DNA of 64,000 nucleotides from Ochromonas danica. Its lineage: Eukaryota; Sar; Chrysophyceae; Chromulinales; Chromulinaceae. A model generated the notes under the pieces. The model was not told where the DNA came from, searched no databases, and saw only the letters and a program-made list of their open reading frames with translations. The DNA lies in assembly GCA_015146655.1 (NCBI GenBank), contig VKHL01000069.1:82287-146286 (forward strand). Reading direction: 5' to 3'. A program made the position numbers and the translations under genes. Shown in pieces: positions 1-10,439 of the stretch (positions are counted from its first letter, which is position 1; every line of letters begins with the position of its first letter).

Positions 1-2072
1 AGCGCTCGAGGACCAGCAGCAGGTGATGCGAGCGTATCGGCTGTTCGTCGGAAAGTCATAGACCTTCGTCTCTCTGCAAGATCTTCATCAGGCCGATAGG
101 GGACAGTGAACCAGAACAGAGAGCCTGGACGACCATCTCTTCGCTTCATAACACCACAACGACCTTTTAGTACCTCAACACGTTTTGCTAACGAGAAGAG
201 TCCTAATCCTGTTCCTCCAGCCAAGCGTTGGTTTTGTTTAAAAGGTGAGAAAAGCTCTGCCATGCTCTCTTCTGACATTCCAATCCCCATGTCTTCAATT
301 TCTACTCTCAGAAATAATTTCACATTGCTTGCGCAGACTTGAGATGGAGCTAACGACAGTGCAACAGCACCAGCAGATGCAGCCGATAAAGATCCTATAC
401 CTACGCCAAGTCCTAGGCGGTTTGGCCGGGCAGGAGCAGACGAGAGAGTATTCGGAGGAATAGCCGCTGTGGGATCAGGAGAAATCTTGTTGCCACCAAC
501 CACAGTCATTCCTCTCAAACCTTTGCGGTCTGATAAAGCTTCGCCCTGCGACAAGAGCGCGGTAGGCGCTTCCATAGGACCATTTGCACTGCACTCTTTC
601 TCCAACGATACTGACACAGTCACCTCCCCACCTTTTGAATACTTGACTGCATTACTTAACAGACACAACACATTCTCTTGCAACCATTGCTTATCAGAGA
701 TTATGTAATTGACGATATCCTCTGAAATAGGTCTTTGCACAATCTGTACAGTGTTTTGGATGTTCTTCATGCAGTTCAATGGCAACGACAAAGTGTCTTG
801 CAAATCGAATGTCTCATATTTGGGAACCAACTTCATCCCTTTGCTGGCTTTGGTATAGTCAATGCAGCGATTGATAGTCATCATCATGAAGGAGTTAGTA
901 ATGCGTACATTCTGTAAACATTGTTGCATATCATTCACCATACTCTCAAGATAATCCGCGCTGATAGAACCAGCGTCCAAATTCTGCTTGCACTCTATAA
1001 TCATTTCGCCAATGATATCGACACCTGTCATGAATGATGACAAAGGCTACACACAGCAAAATACAGAAAAGTATTAATTATTAGGAAGATTGTACCAATA
1101 GGAAAGACAACTTACAGTCTTAAGGTCATGAGCCACATTGGCTATCATATGCTTCATTTCCCTCTGCTCTTCCTGCGAAATTCTCTCTGCCTCTTCACGG
1201 GCAGCTCGAGTTGCTTGAAAAGCCACCACATATTGCAGTTGATTCCTATGCCATATGCTCAACAAGATAGCTGATGCTTGGATAATGTAGAACGCAGCGA
1301 AGACAAGAGTACTGAGAGAAGGCAACAGGGCAACCAGAATCAACACTGTGACTATGGTGATTGACCAATTAAAAACCAGCAATTCAAAGCGCATAGTGAA
1401 GAAGAATGTGGACAACAAGAAAGGTGCCATTATCAATGAAAATAAGGGCATTATTGGCAAGCCATATCCATTATATTTGGAATAGGCATCGGCATTATGA
1501 TGTTCATCTCCGGGTAAGCACGGGGACTTCCACAGATTAGAATAGGACCATCGTGTTCGCGGACCATGATCATCCTTGCCATCACCATCGGCATCATGAT
1601 GATATGTAAACACTACAGCTAAAAGAGTGTAAAAGGCTGTAAGAGTGGTGAAACTCGTTGAGAAGATGTTCAACAGTAACTCGTTGGAGAAATCACTGGC
1701 AATAGTTTCGCCAATCATCATTGTACTGCTAGTTCTATCAGATGGACCCGTTGCACCACTTCGTCTCTTACAGGTCCACAAGAAGAAAGACAAAATACAA
1801 ATTAATGTAGATAATACCATCAAAGCAGCAATGAAGACAATCCCTAAGGTAGGTGTGTCACCATCATAATGCAAGATCTCATCAGCCAAGGCAATGACAG
1901 CAATGGGTAAATAAAAAAATATCAGAAAGACACCAAAGAAGACCAAGATAGTAAAAGGAACATCAGTTGCTTTAGGGTCTTCATATGCTTTTAGCATACT
2001 TTCCATTAGTGAAGGAGATTTGGGAAGAAATAACCTTCCTTTCTCTAATGTAATGTTGGTCGGAAAGAACAT
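1..2072 (-). CDS. Membrane-bound sensor histidine kinase (3' end beyond window)
   Basis: Two exons, 1116-2072 and 1-1046, separated by a 69-nt intron (1047-1115, GTAAGT...GTAG). The ATG at 2072 opens a protein with about six hydrophobic segments between residues 39 and 275, then a charged helix leading into the phosphoacceptor H-box (ANVAHDLKT, His315 is the last-but-four residue of exon 1). Exon 2 continues the dimerisation helix and carries the ATPase motifs: N-box (LLSNAVKYS), G1 (EDMGIGM), F (LFSPF) and G2 (GGTGLGL). About 80 poorly conserved residues lie between N-box and G1, longer than usual. The reading frame is still open at base 1, so a receiver domain may follow outside the window. 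Family role: autophosphorylation on His and phosphotransfer to a receiver. The ligand is unknown; no PAS or GAF domain is seen before the H-box. Confidence 0.85.
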
Positions 2073-2984
2073 CTTTGCTTAGTATAAAATAAGAACGAAG
2101 AGAAAAGAACAGGATTCAAGACGCTCTTTTTGACGACACGATTCAGGATTGGGAAGGATGATAATTAACGGATTGGGAAGCACACTTCGTTGTTAGATTC
2201 CATACAAGGTGGAAGAACAGCTGGCACTTCTACTACTCCTACTAACCGTTGCTGGTATTTCTTGTGACACCTACTGGAAGGAAGAAAGAAAGAACTATAG
2301 ACTACTATTGTTGTTTCTGTTTCTCAAGGGCACTTCTTTCTTTTCCCGCAACCAACTTTGGAGGTCGCGTTGACGTCGACTTGAACATGCAGTATGCAGT
2401 CCCCAACTGCTCCTTGTCAAAAGTCTTCTTTCTCTTATTATTAGTCTCACTTCCTGGACCAACGGAACCGGTTCCACCGTTTCAACAGGTCCATCAAAAC
2501 AGACGGCCGGGAAAAGGGAAAATGACCGCCAAACATCCCAAGGAAGCTCTTCACCAGAACAGAACAGCTTGTTATTGTAGTTGTTGTATGAAAACAGCAG
2601 ATCCCACCTGGTTATGAAAGAAGAACATGCTGATCTGGTTATTCGTTCAGATCTGATGGGGGAAGGTTGGCAATGCCGACCTGAGTTTGACAGGCTTTAC
2701 CCTCCCCAATAATTTCAGCGACAAATGTCCAGTGATGATGTTTCTTCAAGTCGGGAAAGTCCACGGACGTCTCCGGATCCCCAGGTTGAAATTCTCTATG
2801 TGATGATTATGGCGGAGAATGAAAGCATGGTCGTGGGCAATGCTGCAAAGGGTAGGCAAGCCTGCTGAAGGAAGAGAAAGAAGCGGACGGGGGTTTTCGT
2901 TCAGCACAAACCCTGTGCCGTGCAGGGCAAAACCACTAAGATATCTGGGGACTCGACGTTTTTGGCGAAAACCGACAAGTGGTG
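2073..2984. other. Intergenic region, 5' flank of the histidine kinase
   Basis: About 0.9 kb upstream of the kinase ATG. Short reading frames occur on both strands, but none has a recognisable motif or a credible splice partner. I see no RNA gene or repeat. Confidence 0.5.
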
Positions 2985-3295
2985 CCCGCCACAGGAGCCA
3001 CTTTACTGGGAGCTTGATCAGCAAAGTAGCTACGTTCTCGTTCAACACCACACTATTATCCTACACGAGATCGCTGACACAATTCCCTTCGGGTTGATGG
3101 CGTAGAAGTCAGCCCCAGAGGCAGTCTTGTGAGTAGCGCAAGATCCACTTCTTCCATTTCCAAGCGAACCCCAGCGACGTAGGCAGAGATGAAAGAAGCA
3201 GCGCCATAAGAAGCTGGGGTGTAGTAAAGCTTAGGCATGGTTAAGAGTGGAGCAGACGCCGCAATAGACTTGAGAAGATGTCGGCTCTTCAATGA
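2985..3295 (-). pseudogene. Truncated, frameshifted copy of the GST gene at 26288-27022
   Basis: On the minus strand, from about 3240 downwards, the sequence matches the start of the intact GST almost base for base (MPKLYYTPASYGAASF against MPKLYYTPTSCGAASF). A 2-nt insertion after the VDL codons, a second small insertion creating an in-frame stop near the NPKG segment and a deletion of about 10 nt after NVATLL destroy the frame. Similarity stops abruptly after the segment matching VAPVAGTT, so the second half of the thioredoxin-like/helical protein is missing. The Cys at the beta-class active-site position is Tyr here. The leader upstream of MPKLYY (residues MKSRHLLK...) differs from that of the intact copy. 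It is best read as a dead duplicate. An expressed truncated product cannot be excluded but is unlikely. Confidence 0.85.
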
Positions 3296-3625
3296 AGTGC
3301 TTGATACTAAACACTATGATATGATTCACTGAGAAATACTGTTATTTTGTAGAAATTAATAGAGTTTAGAAGTCTGAATTCTAGAATTGTGACATGACTA
3401 ATAAATTTAGATGTGCTGTTCTTGTAGCATGGATTTTCTGTCAGGTATTGTTGTTTTGCGGGTGTAGACTTATCATGTTTAAGGACAGCAAGAAACAGTT
3501 TATTATGTCTGCATTCAATGGCAACCAGTCAATCAAACAAACAAAGACCCAAAGACATCATCCCATCATTCCTTTTCTACTTGATTTCTCTTACAAAAGT
3601 CTCCATATTTGATTAAATTCCTATC
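3296..3625. other. Intergenic region between GST pseudogene and RRP12
   Basis: AT-rich 5' flank of the RRP12 gene. It contains no credible reading frame or RNA gene and presumably includes the RRP12 promoter. Confidence 0.5.
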
Positions 3626-6600
3626 ATGAGAGGATTACAAGAATGTCTTGATACTTTAAAAGAAGTAATTCTTGCAGAACAAGGAAATACTTATTCAAAC
3701 ACAACTACTAGCACGGGGTCATCTAAACTGTCCAATAAGAAACATGAACCAACACCAAGTGAATACTTTGCTTTAATTTCTGCTACCTTATCAACACGTA
3801 TTGATGAAGATAAGTTACCATTATTATTGAAAATCTATTCTGGTGTTATTCCAAGTACTTCTACACAATTACTACGAACACAATTTCGACCTATTTTGAC
3901 AACTTTATTACATTTATTAAAATTGATTAGTCAAAGTAATAATAGATCAAATAATGATATTTCTCTATCATTATTATTAACAGTCATTGGTCAAATTCTC
4001 TATCAACAAGAATTAACAACAGGTTTTTGGAATGGTGTAGAAGCATTACAAGGTATTAATGCTCTATTAACTTTTCTTGATGATTCACAACCTAAAGTAA
4101 GAAAAGCAGCTTTTACATCTTTACAAGATATCTTAGCTTATCATGCTAAACAACAATTTCTAACAATACGTAGTTATTTTACAGATTTTATACAAGGTGT
4201 ATTAAAAGCATGTAATCGATCCGATTATCGTCGTGCCTTATGTATGATTATCTTATTAGAATCTGTCTTTGTCTATTTACCAGAGAATTCTAGTAAGAAG
4301 ATCTTAGATTGTTGTTTTAAGTTACAATCTTGTGAGATTCCCAAGTTAACATCCGCTGTCTATCGTATGGTAGATTCTACTTTCCAACATCCTGCTTATA
4401 CCTTCTCTGCAGCACAAAATGCTATCTTATTTCAAGTTGTTCTTTCTCATCGTCCATCAAGTCAAGATGTGGAAACCAATTGTTATTATTTTACTGGTTT
4501 AGGTAGTGCATGGATTATCTTGGCTAAGACAAATCCTAATGCTGCATCAGAACAAGCTGCTAAAGTATTCGACGTACTATTACATGGATGTGAAGCTGAA
4601 TTCACTCAAGTACATATTGCTAGTTGTGGTACAATGAAGCGTATGATTCAACATATTCTATCTGCAAAGTGGATTGGTGATTTACAAATTCCTCCTAATA
4701 ATGGAGAGAAAACTCATTTGACTCTTTATCCACGTGGTAAACTATCATCAGATTTAAAGTTATGTTATGATATTATAGCTACTTTAGAAAAGCTGTTACA
4801 ATTCCGTTTACAACTATCTTGGAATTATGCATTAGATGTCATTCGTGCTTATTTCTCTATTTTCAAAGGGCATCCTCATCGCTTTTTCTTCACTGCACCA
4901 TTGATCTCGAAAGTAGGAGAAATTGTTCAAGGTATTGTATCTGGAGCAGTTAGTTTGGATACATCTATTCATACTTCTCTATTAGACACTGTCTCAGCTG
5001 GTCTTCATGCTGTTGGTTTAGCTGATTTCCTTCATTTGTTACCTATCGTGGATAATGTAGTAGCAAAGATGGACTTAGTGAATCAGTTAAAGTCCAGAGA
5101 ATGGATTATCGAAGTCTTACAATCTGAATTAAAACATATGTATTGTAAGCTTTCTGACTTCGTGACAGCTTTACTACCTATTGCAGGACGTTTTCATAAG
5201 TTACTAACTGATCCTAATAACTCGTTAGGATTAAATGAAATCCAATCGAAAGTCGTTCGCAATCGTGTCTTGCAGATTTGGTCATTATTTGCTGAAGTTT
5301 GTTATAATAAACCAGTTGATTTATTAATAAGTTTTCCACGTATGCAACCAATTCTAAAACAAACATTAGAAGATAAAGATTATCCTGAGATTATCTTTTC
5401 AACTATGGTAGCATTAGGTCGTTTAGTACAAGTTGTACTAGGAGATAACGAAAAAGATAGTACAGTAATGGCAGCTTATCCTCAAGAACAAGCTATGTTA
5501 TCTTCTGAAGCTTCTGTTTATTTACCTTTACTATTGAAATACAGTGAAACACTACCTTATGGTGATGGCAAGTTTAAAGAAGCATTACATACAATCTCCT
5601 TATGGGTTAAACTTGCTCCACCTGCTCTTGTTAGTCAGATTAGTAAGAAGTTATTAAAGTTAGTCTTAACTACAACCAATGTTGCTTCTACTGGTCAAAG
5701 TGGTGAAGGATATGATAGTGCTGCCGTATGGATGGCCACATTATTAGCTATTATGCCAGCTTTACCACCTAATATGATTGAGTTAGTCTATAAGACCGTT
5801 CGTCCAATGCTATCTGTTGATGAATCATTAGCTTTACAAAAGAGTTCATATTCTCTTTTACATGCTATGATAACACATCATGTAAAGATTCTCTTTCAAT
5901 ATGAAGCACCATTAGATTTACTTCAATTGATTTCTAATTCATTATTAAATGCTCATATTAGCAGTCGTAATATGAGATTAAAATGTATTTCAGCTTTATT
6001 AGAACATTTACAAGATATGGAACAATTGCAAATTGCATTGAAAATGACTTTACGTGAAGCATTAATCTGTCAGAAAGATGCTAATAAGAAATGTCGTGAA
6101 GGTGCTGTAGCTATCTTGAAAATCTTTTCTACTCAACTTCCTGCTATTTTAGTCTTTAAAGCCTTTGCTGAAGTAGTAGCAGAAGAGTCTACTTTACTGA
6201 CTGCTTCTGCATTAAATGCCTTATCCTTGTTATTACTAGAACAGAATAAGTTATACTATATTGCTGCTAAGTTAGGTAATAACAATAATAACAACAACAA
6301 GGACAAGAAGAAGAGAAGTCATAGTATGGTAGAGCCCGAGGATGATGAAGAAGAAGACGAAGATGATGACAGTGAAGGTGATGAGGATGATGATGACTCA
6401 GTCAAAGTTCCTTCGGCTTTCTCCTTAGCTGATTATGATGAATTTCAACGAATGGCTGCTGCTATGCTTCCATCCATCTCTCTCTTACTTTCTCAAGATA
6501 GTGCAGAACAAACCAAAGCTTGTTTAGGTTATCTGAAAGTTGTTGCTACAGTCTTATTAAATGACCTTTTAAAACCTGTTGCACCTCAAATTGTACATTC

Positions 6601-7576
6601 TACTTGTTTGGAAGTGGGAGCACATCTGAAGGAGAAGTTTGCAACTCGTGTTCGTGCTATTATTCGTAAATTACATCGTAAACTGGATGATGAAGATAGT
6701 CTACGTGCTATGTTACCTCCTTCAGATTTACCTTTATTAGAATATATTGCGCGACAGAATCGTAAAGATCTGAAGAAAAAGCTTCTAAGACAAGCTGAAG
6801 TTGCTAAGAGAAGTCAATATGATCGTATGTTAGGATCAGATAGTGATGATGACAGTGATGATGAGAATGGAGGTGGTGATGATGAAGAGAAAGATCATAA
6901 CGATGAAGATTATCGTTTAGTTTCAGGTCGTAAATTCAAAGCAATTCGTGCTCAAGGAACAGGTTTTGCAAGTTTGTTACCTTCTGTTTTGGATTCTCTG
7001 TTACAAGGAGAAGATTTATCTGCTGGTGTGAATAATCAAGGGCAACCTGTTGATTTGCGTATGTCTGCTTCCAAACCAACAAGCCATCATTCTCATGGCA
7101 AGGTGACTAATGCAAAGAGAGGAAAGGATGCTTTAGATGAAATTGATGGTCCTCTAGCAGCTAATGCTGCTGATCAAGATGAAGAAGAAGCTTTCCAAGT
7201 GGTCGTCTCTCAAGATGGCAAGGTAGTCATCAAGCAGAAGGAAGTGAAGAAGAAGGTAGTGGCTGAAGAAGATCAAGCTACTCCGGCTCCTGCCCCTGCT
7301 GATGGTACGACACAATATCGTGAGCGTGCTAATAAGAAGCGGAAGGTTCTCAATCTCAAGGAACCTGGTGCTGAATATCGTGCTAAGAATGCTGGTGGTG
7401 ATGTTTGGAAGAAAGGAACACCTTTACAACCTCATGCTTACATTCCTTTAGATCCTCGTTTGCTCAGCAAGAAGCATCATGACCAAGCTGTCAAGCATTT
7501 TGCTGTTGTTGTGGATAGCAACAAGAAGAATAAGCAATTTGGTGGACGAAGGAGGGTAGTAGCTAAGAGGAAGTAA
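3626..7576 (+). CDS. RRP12: RRP12-like ribosome biogenesis protein
   Basis: A single uninterrupted frame of 1316 residues, close to the length of yeast and human RRP12. Most of it is helical, leucine-rich HEAT/ARM-type repeats. Highly acidic stretches lie near residues 905-925 (6335-6400) and 1073-1095 (6838-6910). The Lys/Arg-rich C-terminus carries the family signature: GGDVWKKG, then AYIPLDPRLLSKK, then a basic tail. RRP12 proteins act in the nucleolus and in nuclear export of pre-40S and pre-60S particles. The internal AAT/AAC run encodes Asn-Lys repeats and the GAT/GAA run encodes the acidic stretch. The start at 3626 is the first ATG of the frame; the upstream sequence has stops in frame. 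Confidence 0.88.
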   Translation: MRGLQECLDTLKEVILAEQGNTYSNTTTSTGSSKLSNKKHEPTPSEYFALISATLSTRIDEDKLPLLLKIYSGVIPSTSTQLLRTQFRPILTTLLHLLKLISQSNNRSNNDISLSLLLTVIGQILYQQELTTGFWNGVEALQGINALLTFLDDSQPKVRKAAFTSLQDILAYHAKQQFLTIRSYFTDFIQGVLKACNRSDYRRALCMIILLESVFVYLPENSSKKILDCCFKLQSCEIPKLTSAVYRMVDSTFQHPAYTFSAAQNAILFQVVLSHRPSSQDVETNCYYFTGLGSAWIILAKTNPNAASEQAAKVFDVLLHGCEAEFTQVHIASCGTMKRMIQHILSAKWIGDLQIPPNNGEKTHLTLYPRGKLSSDLKLCYDIIATLEKLLQFRLQLSWNYALDVIRAYFSIFKGHPHRFFFTAPLISKVGEIVQGIVSGAVSLDTSIHTSLLDTVSAGLHAVGLADFLHLLPIVDNVVAKMDLVNQLKSREWIIEVLQSELKHMYCKLSDFVTALLPIAGRFHKLLTDPNNSLGLNEIQSKVVRNRVLQIWSLFAEVCYNKPVDLLISFPRMQPILKQTLEDKDYPEIIFSTMVALGRLVQVVLGDNEKDSTVMAAYPQEQAMLSSEASVYLPLLLKYSETLPYGDGKFKEALHTISLWVKLAPPALVSQISKKLLKLVLTTTNVASTGQSGEGYDSAAVWMATLLAIMPALPPNMIELVYKTVRPMLSVDESLALQKSSYSLLHAMITHHVKILFQYEAPLDLLQLISNSLLNAHISSRNMRLKCISALLEHLQDMEQLQIALKMTLREALICQKDANKKCREGAVAILKIFSTQLPAILVFKAFAEVVAEESTLLTASALNALSLLLLEQNKLYYIAAKLGNNNNNNNKDKKKRSHSMVEPEDDEEEDEDDDSEGDEDDDDSVKVPSAFSLADYDEFQRMAAAMLPSISLLLSQDSAEQTKACLGYLKVVATVLLNDLLKPVAPQIVHSTCLEVGAHLKEKFATRVRAIIRKLHRKLDDEDSLRAMLPPSDLPLLEYIARQNRKDLKKKLLRQAEVAKRSQYDRMLGSDSDDDSDDENGGGDDEEKDHNDEDYRLVSGRKFKAIRAQGTGFASLLPSVLDSLLQGEDLSAGVNNQGQPVDLRMSASKPTSHHSHGKVTNAKRGKDALDEIDGPLAANAADQDEEEAFQVVVSQDGKVVIKQKEVKKKVVAEEDQATPAPAPADGTTQYRERANKKRKVLNLKEPGAEYRAKNAGGDVWKKGTPLQPHAYIPLDPRLLSKKHHDQAVKHFAVVVDSNKKNKQFGGRRRVVAKRK

Positions 7577-7779
7577 TAAGCCAATAGTAGGGTCGGTCGG
7601 TCACTAACAATTAGTAATTACAAATAATGATAGCAGCCATGATGATAAAGCAAAGTGAAACGAGAATGGATCATCTTTACTATCTTTCTAGTGTACATTG
7701 CTGGGATGTTTTCTGATCTCTTCTGAGCTTCTATTTGGTCATGTTAAACTTGACTAGCTATCCAATATCATCAATCATC

Positions 7780-8434
7780 TTACAATTCGAGATCTTCGGT
7801 CTCTTGGCATTTACGCACAAAGTCACTCTTCTCAGAGCATCCTGTGCATTTCACACCACGTTGATTGAGGATATCTTTCAATTCCTTCACTTTCATCTTG
7901 TTATAGTTAATAGCTTCACCAGCTTTCTTCTCTACTTTGATAGCTACATAACAACAAAGCAACAACAACCAAGATGACCCAACAACCATTAGCTATTATG
8001 ACTATCATCAATCAACACAGTGAGGGTATTATTATTAGACGACACTTACGATATTTGATCTCACAGATCTCCGGATTGTCCTTCTTAAGTCTCTCACAGA
8101 CCTTCTTCTTGGGCATGCCAGTAGCAAAAGGTGTAGAAATAGACTTCTTGATGGGTTCAAAGATGTAACACATTTTGACATCCTTAGGAGAAGTCAAGGC
8201 AGGATTAGGCTTCCATTCACTTCCAAAACCAGACAAAGTGCAATGAGTACCAATAGCCTTCTCAATAGCAGCTTTATCATTCTTTTTCTCAGAAGGAATT
8301 AACTTATCAATACTTTCCAAGTTACTAATACAAACTTCACATTCTTTAGGATCAACTTGCTTTGCTTTCTTACCAGCATAAATAGTAGCAATAAGGACTA
8401 AGAAAAGAGCAAGATATTTCTGAAAGGATTGCAT
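7780..8434 (-). CDS. MANF: MANF/CDNF-family ER stress factor
   Basis: Two exons, 8050-8434 and 7780-7943, with a 106-nt GTAAGT...TAG intron (7944-8049), encode 182 residues, the same size as animal MANF precursors. Residues 1-20 form a signal peptide. The saposin-like N-domain has six cysteines in family spacing (C32xxC35, C65, C89, C113, C124). The SAP-like C-domain has KVKELKDIL followed by CTGC, matching the CKGC motif of MANF. The protein ends in DLEL, which resembles but does not equal the RTDL/KDEL retention signals. In animals MANF is an ER-resident protein that binds BiP/GRP78 and is induced by unfolded-protein stress; the ER role here is inference from family. Confidence 0.9.
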
Positions 8435-8956
8435 TCTTCTCTACTAAACAAGGTAAGGTAAGGTAAGCAAGTAATGCTGTGGCGCTGTCTGTCTGTCAGT
8501 CAGTCTGTCGTTGTTCGAGAACACACGCAAACACACACGCTCTCTCACACTCACAGCTGACACGCGGCAAAGGGTGGCACGCGCATCAACATAATAGTAA
8601 TACCCCACACACCACAATAATAGTAGACCCATATCCATTACTGTGCTTGTAGTCTAGTTCCTACCTGTCCCAAGAAAGAGATGGTCAAAGCAGACTTCCT
8701 CGCCTCTGGAGGCTTAATTGAAGGATTACGAAAGTAGCCCAGAGCTACAAGCAAAACGACAATGACGACCCACGAAGAAACAATTGAGATTATGGCACTT
8801 GAAAGGATTGTGTAATTCCTCAATTTTCTAGTTAAGAAAATCCTTAACTATTTGCCACCATTTGATTGCCTCACCCAAACAAACAAAACAAGTCGAAGTA
8901 CTGTAGGTCAACACATAATAAAGCACAGTAAAATTACTATCACCCATTAAAGAGTC
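8435..8956. other. Divergent promoter region between MANF and CWC15
   Basis: A 522-bp spacer between two divergently transcribed genes. On the minus strand 8690-8823 reads as a hydrophobic stretch ending in ISFLGQ just before a GTAGGA donor-like site, and a CTTGTTTAG acceptor-like site sits just upstream of the MANF ATG. This could be a 5'-UTR exon of MANF. The frame has no ATG start, so no protein is called. Confidence 0.4.
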
Positions 8957-9801
8957 ATGTCTAATGCTAGTCGACCAACCTATTTTCCTGCAGTAGGTAG
9001 ACCTGATAATAATGGTATTCAAACAGGTTATTCTTCTGCAAAAGATCAAACAGCTCATACGAAAATGAAATTTCGTCAATATGGACAAGGTAGTCAAGAA
9101 GAACTCAAAGATAAACGAGAAGCCTTTAAAGAAGAGTTAGCAGCCAAAGAGAAGAAGTTTCTCTTATCTAAAGACATCACTACCGCCTGGATGGCAAAAG
9201 AAGTGCAAAAACTAAATATTCCACTGTTATTACAAGATCAACCTGATCTAGAAGCAGTTGACCAACAATATGATGATGAAGACATCTCTTTTGGTCATCA
9301 TGGTAAGGAGAAGAAGCATCAAGAGGAGGAAGGGGAAGGTGGTGGTAGTGGTAGTGATGGTTTTGACAGTTCCAGTGAGGAAGAAGATGATGATGACGAA
9401 GATGATGATGAAGATGAATTACAAGCTGAATTAGAACGAATTCGTGCTGAACGAGCTCAAGCTCAAGCTAGAAAAGCTGCGGAGGAGAAAGCTCTGTCTG
9501 AAAAACTTCGTCATGATGAAGCGTTGAAAGCCAATCCCTTGGCATCTTTTACGACAACTACAGCTACAGGTGGTGGTAGTGATGGCAAGGTGAGTACCAC
9601 CTCTCTCTTCACTCTTCTCGATACATGTCTTATGATCAACTATCTGTTTCTTGTGGTTGTCAATAGATTAAACGAAGATGGAATGATGATGTAATCTTTC
9701 GTAATCAAGCTAAAGATGAACCAGATGTTAAGAAAAGATTTATTAATGATACAGTACGGAGTGACTTTCATCGTTCTTTCTTGAAGAAGTTTGTTAAATA
9801 A
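8957..9801 (+). CDS. CWC15: Spliceosome component CWC15 (Cwf15/AD-002)
   Basis: Exons 8957-9589 and 9667-9801 with a 77-nt GTGAGT...TAG intron give 255 residues (human CWC15 has 229). The N-terminus has the conserved RPTYFPAVG start and the SSAKDQTAHTKMKFRQ segment. The middle is an acidic Glu/Asp tract followed by ELERIRAERAQAQARK. The C-terminus, found only after splicing, is the family hallmark: IKRRWNDDVIF, then KRFINDTVRSDFHRSFLKKF. CWC15 belongs to the Prp19/CDC5L-associated core of the activated spliceosome in the nucleus. Without splicing the protein would lose its most conserved part, which supports the intron call. Confidence 0.93.
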
Positions 9802-10439
9802 GAATAAGAAAAGTCACAATTTTCAATTTCCAATGCATGCTAAACTTTGTTAGATTTGACTATGCTACACTTTACTGTGTTGTGTTGTGTTATATACTAG
9901 ACTGTGCTACACTAGAATGTGTTAGGGTATGCTGGGGTACTAATGTAGTATCTGGTGGTCTTGTTCTTGTTCTTCTTGTCTGCATTTGCTACACTATTAA
10001 TTATGAGCCATTCTTGGCATTAAGGCACGCAGCAGTCTGGTGCAGTCTAGACTGTTTGTACTACAAGAGAAATGGACTAGCAGTCTATCTACAGATTCGT
10101 GACAATAGCAAAGAAGTCTCATGAGGAGGAAGAGGCTTGTGATGAATGAATCTAACTGCAAGCTCTTCATCATATGCATCCTCAAAGGAAAGACATAGTC
10201 GATGATGATTAAAAACATGCCATAACAAAGCCAAAAACAAAATTCATACTAAGGATCTATCACACACCATATCATATCGCTACTACATCTACCACATCAA
10301 TATCCCCTCATCTACTGCAGACGTACTGTAGATGACAGTCACTATGAATCGCTATTTGTACACCAACATTAGCATCAACCGTTTGATTGGTAGACTACTG
10401 TACAGTATATACAGAGAAGAGGGACGGGGAAGGGGGGTG
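9802..10439. other. Intergenic region between convergent CWC15 and OTU genes
   Basis: A 638-bp region between two 3' ends. It is rich in short TGTG/CTACAC words but holds no credible gene, tRNA or strong repeat. Confidence 0.5.

Noticed and set aside
106-917. Four short plus-strand frames at the left end
   Set aside because: They are antisense to exon 2 of the histidine kinase, whose frame carries clear N, G1 and G2 boxes.
2249-2617. 122-residue plus-strand frame
   Set aside because: No domain, odd composition, lies in an upstream region; no splice partner.
8638-8823. Hydrophobic 61-residue frame between MANF and CWC15
   Set aside because: It opens with TTG, has no ATG, and is better explained as a 5'-UTR exon of MANF or chance.
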